A stretch of DNA of 64,000 bases from Brachyhypopomus gauderio. Its lineage: Eukaryota; Chordata; Actinopteri; Gymnotiformes; Hypopomidae. The notes beneath the pieces were generated by a model. The model saw only the letters and a list, made by a program, of their open reading frames with translations. It was not told the origin of the DNA and searched no databases. Shown here piece by piece: positions 43,001 to 53,700 of the stretch. A program made the translations under genes and the position numbers. Within the stretch, counting starts at the first letter, position 1. The number at the start of each line of letters is the position of its first letter. The stretch spans positions 9,142,820 through 9,206,819 of the forward strand of contig NC_135220.1 in the NCBI RefSeq assembly GCF_052324685.1, given 5' to 3'.

Positions 43001-43039
43001 CTAGATAGAACATCTCAGCAAACCAGCAGAGAGTTGTTC

Positions 43040-43200
43040 AGACTGCAAAGCCCGTTGTACTGAACTAGAGGAGCAGTAGTTAGTGGTCGGAGAGGGAGAT
43101 TACCTGGATTAAAACTTTAGTTACGTTGTACTGAACTAGAGGAGCTGTAGTTAGTGGTCGGAGAGGGAGATTACCTGGATTAAAACTTTAGTTACGTGGC
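43040..43200. repeat. Tandem duplication of about 70 bp
   Basis: CGTTGTACTGAACTAGAGGAG through ATTAAAACTTTAGTTACG occurs twice in direct succession with one main difference (AGCAGT versus AGCTGT). Confidence 0.9.
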
Positions 43201-43269
43201 TTTGTAGACTCTCCCGACGCGTGACGGAAAACATAAAACCACTCGCGTAATTAGGACAGTGATACCTTT

Positions 43270-43692
43270 TATGATCCAGGGGTAGGAGGGGTAGTTAGTG
43301 GTAGGAGGGGTAGATAGTGATGAGAGGGGTAGTAGGAGGGGTAGTTAGTGATAGGAGGGGATGGGAGGGGTAGGTAGTGGTGGGAGGGGTAGTTAGTGGT
43401 AGGAGGGGTAGTTAGTGATAGGAGGGGATGGGAGGGGTAGGTAGTGGTGGGAGGGGTAGTTAGTGGTGGGAGGGGTAGGTAGTGATAGGAGGGGTAGTAA
43501 GTGGTGGGAGAGGTAGGTAGTGGTGGGAGGGGTAGTAAGTGATGGGAGGGGTAGGTAGTGGTGGGAGGGGTAGTTAGTGGTAGGAGGGGTAGTAAGTGGT
43601 AGGAGGTGTAGGTAGTGATAAGAGGGGTAGTTAGTGGTAGGAGGGGTAGTAAGTGGTAGGAGGGGTAGGTAGTGATAGGAGGGGTAGTTGCT
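43270..43692. repeat. GGAGGGGTAGTTAGTGGTA minisatellite
   Basis: About 420 bp of units of about 18-20 bp, purine-rich on the plus strand. The 148-codon minus frame across it (Pro/Thr/Tyr-rich) is an artefact. Confidence 0.96.
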
Positions 43693-44119
43693 TCTGGTGC
43701 GCTAATGCCCTTCACAGCGCGCGATTACTTGCGATGGAACAATTTATCAGCGACAGACCTGCGACAGCAACACTGCGATAAATATAAAGGACAAAGGATC
43801 ATTACACCTACATGACAAATATAAATATAAAGGATCATTACACCTACAGGATAAAGGAAGATTTCAGGCTTTTTTCATCGAGCATCGAAGTGTTAGTCCT
43901 GTGATTTAGTGCAAGGGCATAAGATTCGCGTGCGATATGTTACAATGATTCATTGTGATGACCACGTAGCGCTTCTGGGGCGAGTGTTTAGGATATTACA
44001 AGGCTACACACACGTATTTTAAACGGCTTTAAATCCGTGATGTTACATATAAGGATTATGAAATTAAAAAGTACCTCCATCGATCCGCGCACTGGTTCAG
44101 AGCGGCATGGTGTTGCAGG

Positions 44120-44225
44120 AACTCCCTCCCTAATCTCTCTTCTGATTGGCTGCCAGGCTGTCACTCATTGGTCCAGCGGAGATTTGTGTGCATCACTATT
44201 TCAATGCGCCGCAAATTGGTACATC
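44120..44225 (+). promoter_or_regulatory. Promoter-like block with two inverted CCAAT boxes
   Basis: GATTGG at 44142 and CATTGG at 44166 lie 24 bp apart, just upstream of a spliced open frame starting at 44226. Confidence 0.4.
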
Positions 44226-44520
44226 ATGTCTGGAGCAGCATTGCGAGGGTAAGTTGGAGCTGCTACTGTTGTTTTTGCTACTGTACTATTTTATTGAGCA
44301 TTAGTTGCAGTTATAAAGCATTATGTTTACATAAATATCTCCAAAATAATGCGTAGAAATTATTCAGTTAATTCAAGTTTTTTATTACTCACAGGAAGAC
44401 GATGCTGTTAAGAGATTATCGCCTCTCCTCTGGGGGAGCAGTCATGTTAAACGGCAGACAGTGTGTTTGCCAACAGCTAGATCTGCACTTCTACCCCCTG
44501 GTTACCACCACCCAGAGAAG
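44226..44520 (+). CDS. Candidate two-exon open frame of unknown function
   Basis: ATG at 44226 opens MSGAALRG, with a good donor (GCGAGG then GTAAGT) ending exon 1 at 44248. The acceptor TTACTCACAG leads into 44395-44520, and the frame continues in phase (KTMLLRDYRLSSGGAVMLNG, then a Cys/Gln-rich part ending VTTTQR) to a donor GTAGGA. The downstream exon was not found. I do not recognise the peptide. It may be a 5' leader of b3gat1, 4 kb downstream on the same strand, a non-coding RNA, or a novel small gene. Phase across the intron and consensus splice sites are the only support. Confidence 0.35.
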
Positions 44521-46955
44521 GTAGGACAGTGGCATGCTTTACATTTTACATGTGCTGCTAGTTTTGTGGATGTAGTTATTGGTCATCCATCCCTCCATCC
44601 ATCCCTCCCTTTAAAAGATCAACAATTTGGTGGTGGCACAAAAACATGGCACTTTGTTTACTTTAAAATTAGACTTAAATTAAAAAAATGTATCTCTGTG
44701 TGAGGGCAGACTGTATTTATAGATTATACTACTGAGTGCTGCCTTGCACCAAAAAGAGAGGAGAGTAGCATGATGTTTCTTTCATCCACAGCACAGATAC
44801 TATAAATGATTCATAAATGCACCTCTGTATCTGTAAGTCTTTCTGTGTGAATACATCACCTACATTATTCTCTCCTGCTTATTAATCAGAAATATCACAG
44901 ACGGGAGTGCTTAGATCAAAGGTTGTGCGCAAACGGGTATTAGATAGACAGAATTCAGCTGTGACCTGTGACCTGACCGAGTCATAATCTGTGTGCCTCC
45001 GTGATCCTCTGCCTTCGTATTTATTTAGTTTTATTAATTTATAGTCAAGAAAAACACAGTCTCAAGTTGATTTCAAGCAAGATTTCTTCCCCATTTGCTC
45101 ATTTATTTTTTAGACGAGTCCCCTTTGTCACACTTTACCACCCCCCAAGGGTCCACAATCTCAGTCTTTGTTTGTAATGGGGAGGGGGAGATTCCTCTAG
45201 ATGGATGACGGTTATTGTCTCCACGGGCCCTGGCACTGCAGATACCAGCCTTGTACCAGCCTGTCCAAGTGCTTAGTTTGTGAAACATGATTGAACAAGA
45301 TACCAGTGGTGTCCAGGAACTGAGTTGAGAAGGAATGGTCCAACAATGTTCCAAATACTCTATCCCTTACAAAATACTCTCAAAATACATGATACAGTAG
45401 CATTCAAAACAGACATAGTGTTAGCTTGATGGCTACATCTCAGTGAGAAGTTGCTCCCATAAAATCGTAGTGACTCTCTGTAAGGGCCAGACACATGATA
45501 TGTGTTCAACATTATTACAATTTGATGCATTGATTTAATGTTCACCTACATTTATTTATTGTTTTTTCATTAATTTTTTCATTGGTATTAAATTAGTTAT
45601 TCATTCATATCCCCAAATCATATGAAAAATTTTAGATTTCTAAATAAAATGAAATAATTTTCAAAAAGTATTTTCAGTAGTTAAACTGGATAGCATGTCA
45701 AGGCCCACCAGCACTGCTGCCATGGACCACCAGGGGGCGACAGACCACTGGTTGAAAACCCCTGTGATATACAAACATTTCTCAAATCTGTGATAAATGG
45801 CCAATGCTGCAAGAGCTTCTCTCTCCCCCTGATTGCAGTCCTGTGTTGCAAACTTCCTGGGTTTGGTGCTTTGAAAAAAAAAAAATAGTGAATCTGGTTC
45901 TCTCATTTACATCACCTTGAGTGTTTACATCAGTGTGGACTTTACATGGACATTGAACACCACACAGCTGGTCAAATAGAGGACAAACATGGTTTATTAA
46001 ACCACGGCGTAGATAACAATTAGATTAAAAAAAACAGGCAAATGGCCAAAATAAAAAAAAAAACAGATCAGGCCAACAAAGGGGCAAGAGCACAATATGA
46101 TAGTCAATGAATTAAACTAGATTTGGCAACCAGAAATAACAAATCGAGGGGAAACCGTTCAGTAGCACACTAGAACAAGGAGTGGCAATACTTCACAAAG
46201 TGCAGTGAGTGAAAGTTCTTTAAATAGTTCATGGGGAACATGAAACGGGTGTTAGTACTCAGTACTGTGATGTTCAGGATTGGGGCTGCTGGGAAGTGTA
46301 GTTCTGAGGACAAAGCTGCATGACAGTGAGGTGCTTGAATCAAGTCATGTTCACTTCCCATGTGCCTCCTTGTATCTCCCAAACAAAAAGATGCTGAATG
46401 TGGAGAAGGTTTCATCTCATCTGAATAAAGTTGCAGTGCATCAGGCATAAAAAACCATTGTGGCAAAACTCCTGATTGCTACTCCTAGAGGAACTCTCAT
46501 GATCATGTCGCTGATCATTTCACAGACCCAGGGGTATCTGATTGTGGTTGTTCAGGGGTATCTGATTGTGGTTGTTCAGGGGTATCTGATTGTTGTTCTG
46601 CTTGAACAGAAACCCAAAGGTTGTGTTAGTCTTATGTGTGATGAAATGAAACAGAAAGATGTTTCAGATTCACATGATTCATGAGATATGATCTGGTGTT
46701 CATTTAAACTACTTCTGTTGTTTTATAGATATGATTTAGCAGTCCCACTGTTCAGGCTGTGGTTGTGAGAGTGTCCTAAAAACAGGTGAGTTAAGAAAAT
46801 GAATGAAATGTTTTATATATGACCTGAGCTTTCGCACAAGAGCCATTACATCTTTATTCTTACCATAGGTCTACTCTTAGAGACAGAATTCTCTATGTTC
46901 TGATCCCTACAACTTCGACAAAAGTCTCGTCCTTGTTTTCTGTATAGTATGTTGT
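44521..46955. other. Unassigned sequence with a few repeats
   Basis: 45700-45771 holds a fragment ending GGTTGAAAACCCCTG, typical of a hAT-like element end. 46525-46600 carries three copies of GGGGTATCTGATTGTGGTTGTTCA (24 bp). No exon was recognised. Confidence 0.5.
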
Positions 46956-46959
46956 GCAG

Positions 46960-48110
46960 TTTTCAATGGCATCAATCTCTGCTCTAGATCACAATTCTAC
47001 TGGATATTTAAGAAAGTATATTGGTGTTAGTTCTGATTCCCAGGTCTCTGGGTGCACTTCAACATGCTTGGTGGATATTGCTTCATGGATGACTGCTCAC
47101 CACTTGAAGCTCAACCCTGGAGCTTCTGAACCTTCCAGGAACCCCAAACCACACAATGACCTCATTGTTTCTTTCCAGAACACCCTGTTAACACCATCAG
47201 CTCAACACCTGGGTGTAACTTTGGACAACCAGTTGTCCTTCTCAACATGATTCAAAGGTGACCAGATCCTGCAGATTTCTCCTCTGCAACGTATGGAGAA
47301 TATGATCCTTTCTTTCACAGGAAGCTACTCAGGTGCATGTGCAGTCTCTCGTCATTTTAAAACTGGACGACTGCAACTCCCTACTTGCAGGTCTTCCTCT
47401 ACAGGTCATCAGACCTCTACAACTGATTCAGAATGCTGCAGCACGACTGGTCTTCAATCTCCCCAAGATCTCACATGTGACCCCACTGCTGTGCTCTCTT
47501 CACTGGCTTCCAGTAGCAGCACACATCAGATATTAAACCTTGATGCTTGCTTACGAAGACAAAAACTTGCCCCTGCTCGGACTAGCCCCTCCCTACATGA
47601 TGTCCATGGTCAAAGCCCGTTCTGTACCACAAGCACTTCGAATCTCAAGCATGGCTCGACTCAAAAAACACCATGCCAAGTCTCACGGAAGACAAACTTC
47701 AAGACTATTTTCTGTCCTGGCTCCCAAGATGGTGGAACGATCTTCTATTAGCTGCTTGGACTGCAGAGTCCGTAGACTGAACACTTACCTGTTTGTTGAG
47801 TACTTAAATGAGCACTAACACCACAGATAGCACAAGTTGAACAAGTTGTCCTTGTTCTTAAATTGTATGTCTATCTGTCTATGGTTATTTGCGCTTCTTG
47901 GTAAAAGTTTAATTCCTGTTTAAGTGAGCCTGTTTAATTTAAATACTAGGTAATGACATTCTTGTAGTTTAGTAGTAGTCTGGCTCAAGGGAATCTTGAA
48001 TTCTGATCTATCTGTGCTACTATCTAGGATGTATTCAGTGAACAAAGGGAAAGCACTTTGTAAGTGTCCCAGGATAAGACTGCTAAATGCCCCAAATGTA
48101 AATGTAGTTC
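46960..48110 (+). mobile_element. 3' end of an L2-like non-LTR retrotransposon, decayed
   Basis: Frameshifted pieces of the C-terminal reverse transcriptase region are readable: DIASWMTAHHLKLNP and LGVTLDNQLSFS near 47090-47250, LDDCNSLLAGLPLQVIRPLQ and LIQNAAARLVFNLPK near 47360-47470, then a C-terminal part to 47818. The tail GCACTTTGTAAGTGTCCC...CTGCTAAATGCC with TGTAAATG at 48055-48105 matches the usual 3' terminus of this fish LINE/SINE type. It is 5'-truncated, has several frameshifts and is not active. Confidence 0.85.
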
Positions 48111-48252
48111 CATACATGAATTATTGTTATACAGTATATTCTGGGGAGTTGCATAGTTTACAAATGTTTCATATATTCCAGAGTCTAGGACTAGGATGAG
48201 AGTTTTGCTGATGTCATCCTCAGCAGCTGATGTCACGATCCAGAGCAGGAGG

Positions 48253-49716
48253 ATGATGAGGAGAAGGGACGTCTTCACATTCATACTCATAGTGCTGCAA
48301 TGGAGCTTACTCATCACCTACTGGCATCAGATCCACTTCAGACCAGCGCTCCAGATGGGTAAAGACCACTGAACACATGCCTATATGGTCAGGGTGTTTT
48401 GGATGACCCCATGGTCTTCTTGGTTGGAGTTATGATTTTGTTCTTCTTATTAAAATCTTGGTATTTAATTTCCCTTATATTTTCCCCAATATCCACAACT
48501 TTGTTGTTTAATCCAGCACAAAAAGAACTTGCTACTGTTCTCTTTCATGTAGCTTGACATAAATGATAAACCACTCTGCGTGTCCCAGATCACAGGAATG
48601 TGGAGAGGAAAGCTCAGGCAGATGGCGTCCAGCTACATGATGCCTGTGTCAATAGCATCGAACCAGGGGCTGTTGGGAGAAACCACACACACGGCCATCA
48701 CCCAACATGGCCCAACCTTCTACCCACCATCTACGTAATAACCCCCACATACAGCCGTCCCGTCCAGAAGGCGGAGCTGACCCGGCTGGCCAACACGCTT
48801 CTGCACGTGCCCAACCTACACTGGATCGTTGTGGAGGACTCACCAAGAAAGACTCTCCTGGTATCCAGGTTTCTGCAGGGCAAAGGCTTGAACTATACCC
48901 ACCTCAGCGTGGAGACAGTTCAGCCTGTGAAGCCGTTGAGGGGGAATAAGGGTGCACGTTTGCCCCGGGGCATGGCTCAGAGGAACCATGGCCTGCACTG
49001 GCTCCGCGACACCTTTGGACACAATCCCTCCCACCACCGTGGCGTTGTCTATTTTGCTGATGACGACAACACATACAGCCTGGAGCTGTTCGAGGAGGTT
49101 TGTGGGCCTAGACAAAACTTGCCTCATGATGAGCTACATGGCTAGCACGGGCCAGGCTCTGTTTATCATTTCCTTTCTCCTGTTTCAGATGCGCTCAACG
49201 TGGAAGGTGTCGGTCTGGCCAGTTGCCTTCGTTGGGGGTCTGCGCTACGAGTCGCCTAAAATCAACATGATGGGCAAGGTTTACGGGTGGCAGACGAAGT
49301 TTGCCCCCGACCGGCCCTTCGCTACCGACATGGCAGGGTTTGCGGTTAACCTCCAGCTCATCCTCAGGAAACCTCGGGTTTACTTCAAGCTGAAGGGAGT
49401 CAAAGGAGGTCACCTGGAGAGCAACCTGCTGAAAGATCTGATCACCCTCAACGAGCTGGAGCCCAAGGCTGCCAACTGCACGAAGGTGACCTCATTTCCC
49501 TCCCCTACATGATGTGACTGCAGCACCTCCCCACCGGAGGGCGATATTTGAACCAGCCCCGCTTCGTTTCGAAACACCATTTTAGTTGTTGTTGTTGTGT
49601 TTTTGTTTCATTTGCCTTTGTTTGTGCAGGTCCTGGTCTGGCATACTCGGACAGAGAGCCCGGGGCTTCAGAATGAACGGATAAAGGGCTTCACTGATCT
49701 CGGTGTGGAAGTTTGA
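48253..49716 (+). CDS. b3gat1: Galactosylgalactosylxylosylprotein 3-beta-glucuronosyltransferase 1-like
   Basis: A Golgi type II membrane enzyme that adds glucuronic acid to terminal galactose; B3GAT1 makes the HNK-1 carbohydrate precursor in nervous tissue. Four exons: 48253-48358, 48589-49097, 49189-49485, 49630-49716, about 332 residues (human 334). The start at 48253 gives MMRRRDVFTFILIVLQWSLL, matching the short cytoplasmic tail and anchor of B3GAT1; an in-frame ATG at 48211 is also possible. The donor-binding DDD (about residues 193-195, in YFADDDNTYS), VWPVAFVGGLRYE, DMAGFAVNL and VLVWHTRTE are all present. YFKLKGVKGG and LEPKAANCTK favour B3GAT1 over B3GAT2 or B3GAT3. The gene is convergent with the glb1l2-like gene, as expected from human 11q25. 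Confidence 0.92.
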
Positions 49717-50723
49717 GGCTTTGCTGGAACTTATTGCACTAACCATATGCAGCATGAATAAGAAACAAACTAATGGGCATGACGTGGTACCACAACATGA
49801 ACACACACACACACAGACACAAACGTGGTGTGAGTGCTGCAATAACTGGATAATCCCAGCAGACATGAACCCTGTGCCCCCTCAGATCACACTCGGACCA
49901 CATGAGGACACTTTTGTGTGTCAAAACTCATGTTTTTTGTTTGTTTTTACAATGTTGCTCTTTTTATAATGTCCACTTTAACGTGAGCTGATTATTAGGC
50001 TACATGTTTGAGGAAGGGACAATAGCGTACTGACGGTTAAATGTCAGGGTAAGAATCAAGAATCAACAGCTCTGTCATGGTAGTTACGTGCTGTGATCAG
50101 ACATTAAAATTGATCAAATTGGTCTACACCAGAACGTGACTGCAGGTGAAGTAAACGTGGAAGTACTCTGTGTTGCCTTCTCAACTCTTTTGCTGTGCAC
50201 AAAATTAATTGATTAAACTGACAAAAATAATATATTATAAAAAGATTGCAGTTATGCCTGGCAAGATTTCAAAACACATTAGCAAACTCTCAAGCCCTGA
50301 TGTAACATTGTAGCATTTTTACAGAAAATGTTTTGATATGTTGCATTATCTGAATGCCATTGTGAAGGACACTTATCTCCAACATCTGATAGTGCTTAGG
50401 AACAAATGTTAGTAAAAAAAATGCTGGAGCATAATCTGGAGACAGTGTGAAGACAATAAGACACACAGTGTGACACCTAACCAGATGACCACTCAAGTTG
50501 GTGTCAAACCAGACAGGCCAAGTTATAAGGAACATCTCAGCAAAAGTACATGAAGTTCTGAAGCATCATGAGGTCATTATGTACACTGGGCGCAAAACAC
50601 AAAGATCAGATTTGAGCCTGGCGGAACATCTGACCAGCGTGGTAACGGCAACATGTAATGACTCTGGAGTCCTGGACTGCAATTATAACAAAGTAGAGTT
50701 GGAAAGGAAGTTCAGAATTCTGT
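49717..50723. other. Convergent 3' region between b3gat1 and glb1l2
   Basis: This holds the b3gat1 3' UTR, including a short CA run (49801-49815), and the 3' flank of the minus-strand glb1l2-like gene. Neither poly(A) site could be fixed with confidence. Confidence 0.5.
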
Positions 50724-53700
50724 TCACTGAATGTCCACTGTCATTCCCAGGTCAGGGGTGTCCTCAAACTGGACTTTAAAATCACCTTCCTGCTCCTCAA
50801 AGACAATGACCTGCAAAGAAGCCGGGAGATCCTTAGATGTCAATCAATAAATGGATAAATAACAAAATTTGATAAGAGAAAAAACAATTGTGTGAAGAAA
50901 GACCAAGAGGAAGTGTGCTGACTTGGTTGATGCCACTGTTGAGGGTAGGACCAGGGAGGTACAGACCCTGCTGGGGACCGACGTCCCAGTAGCGTCCGAG
51001 GTTCTGTCCGTTGATGAAGAGCACACCTTTGGTCCAACCCTAGTAACCACAGATGACTACAGATAACCTCATTGCCATTCAGGGAATGAAATTCCTCCAC
51101 TACTGAAAGTCTACTGACAGAATGCATACAGCTGCATCAACACATTTATGATACAGATGCATTAATGATCTTGTCACTCACTGGCAGTTTGACGAACGCG
51201 TCACTGGGATAGCCATCCACAAACAATCTTCCCTGGAAAAACCCTGGAAAGCTTGGTTTGTTAGGAAGGGTCTTCCATGGAGCTCTGTACAAACTGAACA
51301 AAGATGTACCTTCAGCTCACTGCTATCATAATGAGCTCCTCAACAAGCCATATAAAAAATCACCTGAACAGAAATGATATATATTTGATGTATCATCATT
51401 ATGGTTTCACTAACCTATCAATAAAGCTCTGAGTCATGTCCAGACTGTAAATGACAAAGTCTGTCAGTGGTATGCTGTTCAATATAATGTCTCCTACAAT
51501 ACCTGGAAACAGTTTCACATAAAACCAAACACCTCAGTAACAATGCATATGCTGACGAAGACCATCATCTCTTCCTCTCTTACAGTCACAGGTACAACAC
51601 ACTGAACTACATGTGTTGTGGTTCTACCAGCTCCAGGACCTTTGCGCTGTTGGTCCATGGCTTTGCTGAAGTGGACTCTCCCACAGTTCTCCACAAGGAA
51701 ACTCAAAGTTCTTTCCTCCTAAAAAGAAAATCAAAACTAGGTGCAACCAGCTTCTTACAATCCACTCTGAATCCACACAAATTCAGTTTCAGCAATATTG
51801 CAAGACAACTGTAATGGCCATAAATATGAATACTTACACAGTAGCTACGTAATTCAGTCTTATATGTAAATATCACGTTTATATGTATTATATATGTCTA
51901 ATTTGCATCTTGTGTGTGATGAAATCACCTATACAGCCTTTTAATACAACATAATGATTTTCATGGATAAATAAGAAAAATCTCAGTACCTTCCCATCAG
52001 GAACAGCTAACTCTACAGTCTTGTAGTTGAATATGCCAATGAAACTCCTATTCACAAACACCTAAACAAGTAATGACTTATTATTATTAGCAGCGGATAG
52101 GACAACACTGATAAATACAAACACTCACCAGGGTTCTGGTCAGCACTCACCAGGGCTCTGATAAACACTCACCAGGGTTCGGGCCAACACTCACCAGGGT
52201 TCTGGTCAGTACTCACCAGGGTTTTGGTCAGTACTCATCAGGGTTCTGGTCAGTACTCACCAGGGCTCTGTCCCGGATGCTGCCTCCACATCTTAAGAAG
52301 CCTCCACTGGTAATGGTCGTCTCATAGAGGGCGTAGCCATACGCTTGTCCGTTCCCACCATTCACTGGGAAATCCTCCATGTTAATAGGGGCTTGTGATT
52401 TAAAAGACTTCAAGAATAAACAAATACACACTTACTTATTATGTCAAATATGTATTTTTATTTTATTTTTTAACCTACTGACTTTAGTGGAACACTGTCC
52501 AAAAGTCATCTAATTGGATTATGGATTGGGATGGATTAAAACCCTGAAATAGCACCCTGGTGATTTGTAGGCTAAGATTTAATTATATACTACTTTGGAT
52601 TAAATGAATAAATGAATAAAAAAGAACAAACTAGTCCCATTAGCGTTCATCCAAATGGCTTGAGCATGTGATTAAAGTAACGGTTTAGTCTTCGTGGAGG
52701 TGCAGCAGGGAAACAGAGGCAGACTCCCCTCACCTCCAGTGTGAAGGGCAGGGCGTCCCATAAGGAGAGGTGCTGGTACATGATCGCCTCCTCATAGTCC
52801 TCCCGCCAGCGCAGGGCAGGCAGGGCAGGCAGTGGCTCGTCTGCAGGAACACGTGTTCAGTAAGGGGGTTAGGGTTCAGTAGGTTAGGGTACAGTAGGTC
52901 AGGGTTCAGTAGGTCAGGGTTCAGTAGGTTAGGGTCAGGGCCTGAACTAGCAATAGTCATGCAGCAGGACATAAGAGGAGCACTGAGGGCATCACACACC
53001 ACGGTAGCGACTAAACAGGTCTCTCAGCAGATGGTACTTTGGTGTGTAATCTCCACCCTCGGACAATGGTGCATCGTAATCTTAAAAAGCAAAAATAAAA
53101 ACAAAGGTTACAATTTTTTTAACAGAATTAAGCAGAGCCTTACACAGGCCTACTTATGAGTTAATATTTACTGACTGGCTGAATTTACTGATGGCTTGAA
53201 ACGAGCCCCCTTCTGGCGATGTTGAGTAATGCAGGAATATATAAGATCATCATATCCCATTCACTCAGTGCACTCAGAAGCAGCAGACAAAGTGTAACTG
53301 CGAACCATAGCTGGTGACCAGGGGCTTGTAGGACGGGCTGGACACAGCGCCGCTCACAAAGCCGAAGTTGGTTCCACCGTGGAACATGTGCAGATTAATG
53401 GACATGCCTCGCCTCAAAATCTCCCTCACCGCAGAGAGCATGTCTGAAAAAAACACAACTAAAGTACATAACGAACTGGGCTTGGTGTTAATGCTGTCTT
53501 TACAAAAAGTAAAATAAGGAAATGTTCATAATAAAAATCACCCTCTGCTGGAAAAATGTGGTGGAGATCACCCCAACCGTCATACCAGCCAGTCCAGAAC
53601 TCCATCACCAGTACCGGGCTGTTGGGCTGTTGGGCACAAGTATTTCAGCAAGTTTCAACAACACAACAATTTCCAGCAATTATATCTTGCAACTTGAGGT

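Noticed and set aside
43269-43715. 148-codon Pro/Thr/Tyr-rich frame
   Set aside because: It is produced entirely by the GGAGGGGTAGTTAGTGGTA minisatellite.
47293-47818. Single-copy gene from frames of up to 152 codons
   Set aside because: The readable motifs are reverse-transcriptase C-terminal sequence spread over different frames, so this is a decayed LINE.
48024-48317. Minus-strand frame with a signal-peptide-like start
   Set aside because: It is the antisense of the b3gat1 exon encoding the membrane anchor. A hydrophobic stretch on one strand often mirrors one on the other, and the plus strand matches the family.
48253-49716. B3GAT3 or B3GAT2 identity
   Set aside because: The membrane anchor and the YFKLKGVKGG / LEPKAANCTK segments fit B3GAT1 better, and the glb1l2-like neighbour agrees.
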